A program made the translations under genes and the position numbers. From positions 1 to 9,693 of the forward strand of contig JAQVIE010000025.1 of assembly GCA_028695895.1 (NCBI GenBank): a DNA stretch of 9,693 bases, written 5' to 3'. This stretch comes from Methanospirillum sp. (lineage in GTDB: Archaea; Halobacteriota; Methanomicrobia; Methanomicrobiales; Methanospirillaceae). A model generated the notes under the pieces. That model saw only the letters and a list, made by a program, of their open reading frames with translations, did no database searches and had not been told where the DNA came from. Of this stretch, positions 6,918 through 9,693 are shown in pieces; within the stretch, counting starts at the first letter, position 1; each line of letters begins with the position of its first letter.

Positions 6918-7328
6918 ATGGTTATCAGTATGTTACCAGAAAAGACGCTGACCATGATAACCCAGAGGTCAATTGAGGAAGGTATCGCTCTTGAAAAAGG
7001 AAAACATACCAAAGAGTATTTCGATGCCTGTAGTGTTATTGAGATGAATGAGCTTGATATGCTCAGGCTTTCCATCGAAGAAAACTCCCCGGTCAAAGTC
7101 AAAAGTGAATGTGGTGAAGTAATAGTAAAAGCCATAGTCGGAATACAGGAACTGCCAGAAGGGATATGTCATATCAGGCAGGGGGTCTGGGCAAACCAGA
7201 TCGTTCCATGCAGGACATATTCAACCGGAGTTCCACAGTACAGCGGGTTTCCAGTCACTGTAACTCCTGCTCCCGGATCTATAGTCAGGGGTGCACGTGA
7301 ATTATTATTTGAATCGGTCAGGATGTGA
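6918..7328 (+). CDS. fmdD: Formylmethanofuran dehydrogenase subunit D
   Basis: This 136-residue protein is the small molybdopterin-dinucleotide-binding subunit. In related oxidoreductases it corresponds to the C-terminal beta-barrel domain that closes over the pterin cofactor of the B subunit. Family features are the N-terminal MITQRSIEEG (compare ITGRTI in relatives), then EKGKHTKEYFDACSVIEMNE. Residues 89-119 carry the binding core, including QGVWANQIV, STGVPQYSGFPV and VTPAPG. The start is uncertain. ATG 6918 suits a leaderless transcript from the box at 6883, while ATG 6930 would give a length closer to the start of homology. No ribosome site is visible for either. It is followed seven bases after its stop by fmdB2, whose ribosome site overlaps its stop codon, so D and B are made together. 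The first operon's own fmdD, if present, would lie left of the window. Confidence 0.9.
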   Translation: MVISMLPEKTLTMITQRSIEEGIALEKGKHTKEYFDACSVIEMNELDMLRLSIEENSPVKVKSECGEVIVKAIVGIQELPEGICHIRQGVWANQIVPCRTYSTGVPQYSGFPVTVTPAPGSIVRGARELLFESVRM

Positions 7329-7335
7329 AAGATTA

Positions 7336-8751
7336 ATGCCCAAAACTCTGGAAGGTATCGGATGCCCATTTTGCGGTTGTTCCTGTGATGATGTCCGTGT
7401 CATTGTCTCTGATGACGAAAAGAAGATCCTTGAGGTTGAAAATGCCTGTGCAATCGGGACGGAGATCTTCCTTCAGGCTACTAACCATGAGCGGATAACA
7501 AAGCCCAGAATTCGCCAGCCTGACGGGAATGTTAAGGAGATATCCTATGATGAGGCGGCTGACTATGTCGCAAAAACCATCATGAATTCCAAAAAACCCC
7601 TGATGTACGGGTTTGGATCAACAACCTGTGAAGCGCAAAGGGCAGCGGCACGTCTCATGGAACTTAGCGGAGGCATTCTTGACAATTGTGCTTCTATCTG
7701 TCATGGTCCCTCTCTAATGGCTTTTTTCGACAATGGTCATCCCACATGTACTCTTGGTGTAGTGAAGAACCGTGCTGATGTCATCCTTTACTGGGGGGCA
7801 AATCCGGTTCATGCCCATCCCCGTCACATGGCCAGGTATTCGACTTATCCTTTTGGTTTTTTTAAGGGAAACGGATTTTTGGAGAGGACGGTCATCGTGG
7901 TTGATCCCAGAAAGACCGATACCGCAGGGGTTGCTGATTACCATCTACAGATAAAACAGGGATTTGACTATGAACTCTTTAATGCATTCCGGATGGTCAT
8001 GTATGGTCATGAACAGGATATTCCTGATATGGTAGCAGATGTCCCAAAACAATCCATCCTTGAAGTAGCAAAAATTTTGAAAGAAGCGAAGTTTGGTGTC
8101 TGTTTTTTTGGAATGGGCCTTACCCATACAAAGGGCAGAAATCATAATGTTGACATTGCAATCTCCCTGATGAGAGATTTAAACGCCGTTTCAAAATGGT
8201 CTATAATGGCAATGCGTGGACATTTTAATATAGCCGGACCAAACAAGGTCTGGTCATGGACCTATGGATTTCCATTTTGTGTTGACCTGACAAGAGGAGA
8301 CAGGGCTCATATGAACCCGGGAGAGACCAGTACCATTGATCTTGCTATCCGTGACGAGATTGATCTCTTTATCAATATAGGGACTGATGCAGCAGCTAAT
8401 TTCCCAATAGATGCAGTAAAACACCTGAAAAAACATCCCTGGATAACCATCGATCCTAACCTGAGCATGGCAGCAGATATAGCAGACCTGCATATTCCTG
8501 TGGGTATTTCCGGAGTTGAGGTTTCAGGTATTGTTTACCGGATGGATAATGTCCCTATCCAGTACAGAAAGGTTATAGATATGCCAGAGGGGATGCTTTC
8601 AGATGAAGAGCTCCTTGACAGGATTTCAGACCGGTTGGAAGAGTTAATACAGGAAAAAGTTAAGGCTGAAAAGAAAAAACCAGAATTAATCTCTTCTGAA
8701 CCGGTTCTTTGTACTTCCCACTCCGCACCCCCCCTTAACGAAACCGGATAA
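7336..8751 (+). CDS. fmdB: Formylmethanofuran dehydrogenase subunit B, copy 2 (complete)
   Basis: This 471-residue protein is the catalytic subunit that binds the Mo/W-bis-pterin cofactor and reduces CO2 to formate. A four-Cys [4Fe-4S] site is visible in the N-terminal GCPFCGCSC (C10, C13, C17) plus C38 in ENACAIG. The metal ligand is Cys122 in ICHGPS, equivalent to the Sec of E. coli formate dehydrogenase H (UHGPS), with the conserved His123. It is encoded by TGT at 7699-7701, so it is the cysteine form. The chosen ATG follows GGATGTGA (7321-7328) by seven bases. A GTG at 7291 would overlap fmdD by 38 bases and precede the conserved MPKTLEGIGCPFCG. The C-terminus runs about 29 residues past the end of copy 1 with a Lys-rich and Pro/Ser-containing tail. 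No fmdA or fmdC follows it; the next gene is convergent. Confidence 0.96.
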   Translation: MPKTLEGIGCPFCGCSCDDVRVIVSDDEKKILEVENACAIGTEIFLQATNHERITKPRIRQPDGNVKEISYDEAADYVAKTIMNSKKPLMYGFGSTTCEAQRAAARLMELSGGILDNCASICHGPSLMAFFDNGHPTCTLGVVKNRADVILYWGANPVHAHPRHMARYSTYPFGFFKGNGFLERTVIVVDPRKTDTAGVADYHLQIKQGFDYELFNAFRMVMYGHEQDIPDMVADVPKQSILEVAKILKEAKFGVCFFGMGLTHTKGRNHNVDIAISLMRDLNAVSKWSIMAMRGHFNIAGPNKVWSWTYGFPFCVDLTRGDRAHMNPGETSTIDLAIRDEIDLFINIGTDAAANFPIDAVKHLKKHPWITIDPNLSMAADIADLHIPVGISGVEVSGIVYRMDNVPIQYRKVIDMPEGMLSDEELLDRISDRLEELIQEKVKAEKKKPELISSEPVLCTSHSAPPLNETG

Positions 8752-8822
8752 TTATGCAAGGATATTATCAATGAAAGACTTCGTTGGGATCCCATCCAAT
8801 GGAAATACAGTCCTGGAGCTCT

Positions 8823-9329
8823 TTATCCTGTCGTGGTCTTAAGAGGCTTCAGTATTACATTTATGTACAGAACCTCGTTATGAAACAGGGAGAAATTCTG
8901 TATATAATTGCGATACCCGGGATAGGACAGAACTACTTCATTGATACAGGATTCAAGCCCGAATACTTTTAGTGAGTTTAATGTCCGGGTTTTTCCCCTG
9001 TATTCACCATTCACGTAGACATCTGCGCCGGTCGGTTCACTTTTGATTAAAAAGCCGGTGTTCTGATTGTTCGGTGACATAACTGGATCAATCCGGGGCG
9101 CTTTTAACAGGTTCTGGTCTCCGAAAAGTGTGGGTGCTTTAAAAGAACCTGTAATGTCAAGTACTGGAGCATGTAATCCGGTATAATACCACGTTGTACC
9201 GTACCCCTGGTAGTGATCAAAATAATATTTAAACCAGTCCATCTGGTCTTCATCCTCGGCTGCGACGACAGAAACAAGGGACACGGCAATGAAGAGGAAT
9301 AAAATGGCATGCAAGGCGGGCTTAATCAT
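8823..9329 (-). CDS. Secreted PEGA-domain protein
   Basis: This 168-residue exported protein has an N-terminal signal peptide: K3, then a hydrophobic run at 5-22, with likely cleavage after VVAA at residue 24. An aromatic-rich segment follows (WFKYYFDHYQGYGTTWYY, 32-49), then a linker to about residue 90. The PEGA domain spans about 92-163, with SEPTGADVYVNGEYRGKT matching the family's P-x-GA-x-VYV-x-G-x-x-x-GKT signature and a typical YPGY later on. PEGA domains are beta-rich surface modules common in Methanomicrobiales; the exact function is unknown. The ATG at 9329 has GGTGA about seven bases upstream. A TTG at 9341 would add four residues but lacks that support. The gene converges on fmdB2 with 71 bases between the stops and has no apparent link to CO2 reduction. 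Confidence 0.82.
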   Translation of the reverse strand: MIKPALHAILFLFIAVSLVSVVAAEDEDQMDWFKYYFDHYQGYGTTWYYTGLHAPVLDITGSFKAPTLFGDQNLLKAPRIDPVMSPNNQNTGFLIKSEPTGADVYVNGEYRGKTRTLNSLKVFGLESCINEVVLSYPGYRNYIQNFSLFHNEVLYINVILKPLKTTTG

Positions 9330-9398
9330 GGACTTCACCAACTAATCTTCTGTATGAATGAATACATGACCTGTAAGTATTTCAGTGTTACCCGGGGT

Positions 9399-9693
9399 TT
9401 AATTCTGAATGATCTGAAAGAACTCCCTGGTAGTTGGTGCTTTTGGATCATAATCGATGGAAAGGGTGTAGATATTCTTAACTTTCTGATAAAATCGTTT
9501 TTCAGAGGTACGGATGTCCCTGATCCGTTCAAGGAGTTCATCAAAGTAATCTGTCCCAAGGGTTTTTCCTTCCTTGAGACGCTCATCGTCCATGGTAATC
9601 CCTTTGACCGGGTATTCGTGGAGTTTTTCCGTAGCCCATCTCCGGAACTGGGGTTCCCCGGTGACTTCGGACCTGTTAGATGGTCTCACCATC
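9399..9693 (-). pseudogene. RhuM-family protein remnant (5' end outside window, frameshift scars, early stop)
   Basis: The translation from 9692 leftward contains the hallmark C-terminal half of RhuM-type proteins: QFRRWATEKLHEYPVKG, TMDDERLKEGKTLG, DYFDELLERIRDIRTSEK and FYQK, then SIDYDPKAPTTREFF. RhuM is a widespread family first named as a Salmonella pathogenicity-island protein; its function is not settled. Two signs of decay are visible. The family's VRSHRGT, expected just before QFRRWAT, is present at 9672-9652 but in the neighbouring frame. One extra C in the CCCC run (GGGG at 9650-9653 on the plus strand) accounts for the shift, and that neighbouring frame has a TAA at 9678-9676. The protein also stops after IIQN, where relatives continue with a conserved helix (of the type KLHWAI-GHTAAE). 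The N-terminal part lies outside the window. Confidence 0.68.

Noticed and set aside
7291..7335. GTG start for fmdB2
   Set aside because: It would overlap fmdD by 38 bases. The ATG at 7336 has a good ribosome site and begins the conserved N-terminus.
8771..8842. 23-codon plus-strand frame after fmdB2 (MKDFVGIPSNG...)
   Set aside because: It is short, overlaps the end of the convergent PEGA gene, and has no recognisable family or ribosome site.
8784..8972. 62-residue plus-strand frame
   Set aside because: It is antisense to the PEGA-domain coding region, which has a signal peptide and domain signature.
1..9693. CRISPR arrays, tRNA or rRNA genes, insertion-sequence ends
   Set aside because: No regularly spaced repeats, tRNA-like cloverleaf, rRNA segments or terminal inverted repeats with a transposase were found.

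Overview
The window reads as part of the genome of a hydrogenotrophic methanogenic archaeon. Nearly all of the left 8.75 kb belongs to formylmethanofuran dehydrogenase (Fmd/Fwd), the molybdenum or tungsten enzyme that fixes CO2 onto methanofuran in the first step of methanogenesis. Moderate GC, GGTGA/GGAG-type ribosome sites, AT-rich TATA-like promoters, T-run terminators and a secreted PEGA-domain protein suggest Methanomicrobiales, perhaps close to Methanospirillum. That placement is inference, not a measurement.

Layout: (1) 1-3405, plus strand, is a tight fmdB-fmdA-fmdC operon whose fmdB is cut by the window edge. (2) 3505-4530 is a SAM-methyltransferase-like gene with a two-domain O-methyltransferase architecture and an altered cofactor motif. 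(3) 4529-4785 is intergenic; it holds a decayed copy of a small gene found intact further on, then a perfect 9-bp hairpin. (4) 4786-6501 is a second fmdA, about five residues in six identical to the first. (5) 6587-6859 is an unrecognised 90-residue gene. (6) 6918-8751 is fmdD followed by a complete second fmdB, driven from an AT-rich promoter containing a long imperfect dyad. (7) 8823-9329, minus strand, is a signal-peptide PEGA protein. (8) 9399-9693, minus strand, is the C-terminal part of a RhuM-family gene with frameshift scars and an early stop.

How the genes work together: FmdB carries the molybdopterin, an Fe-S cluster and the Cys metal ligand, and FmdD completes pterin binding. Together they reduce CO2 to formate. 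FmdA, a binuclear-zinc amidohydrolase, condenses formate with methanofuran, and FmdC is the beta-helix scaffold. The window holds two A subunits and two B subunits but only one C and one D, so the paralogous sets may share subunits.

The most interesting structure is that fmdA2 lies between two direct copies of the same leader plus small gene, one intact and one with an internal deletion. This looks like the scar of a duplication that rebuilt the fmd locus.
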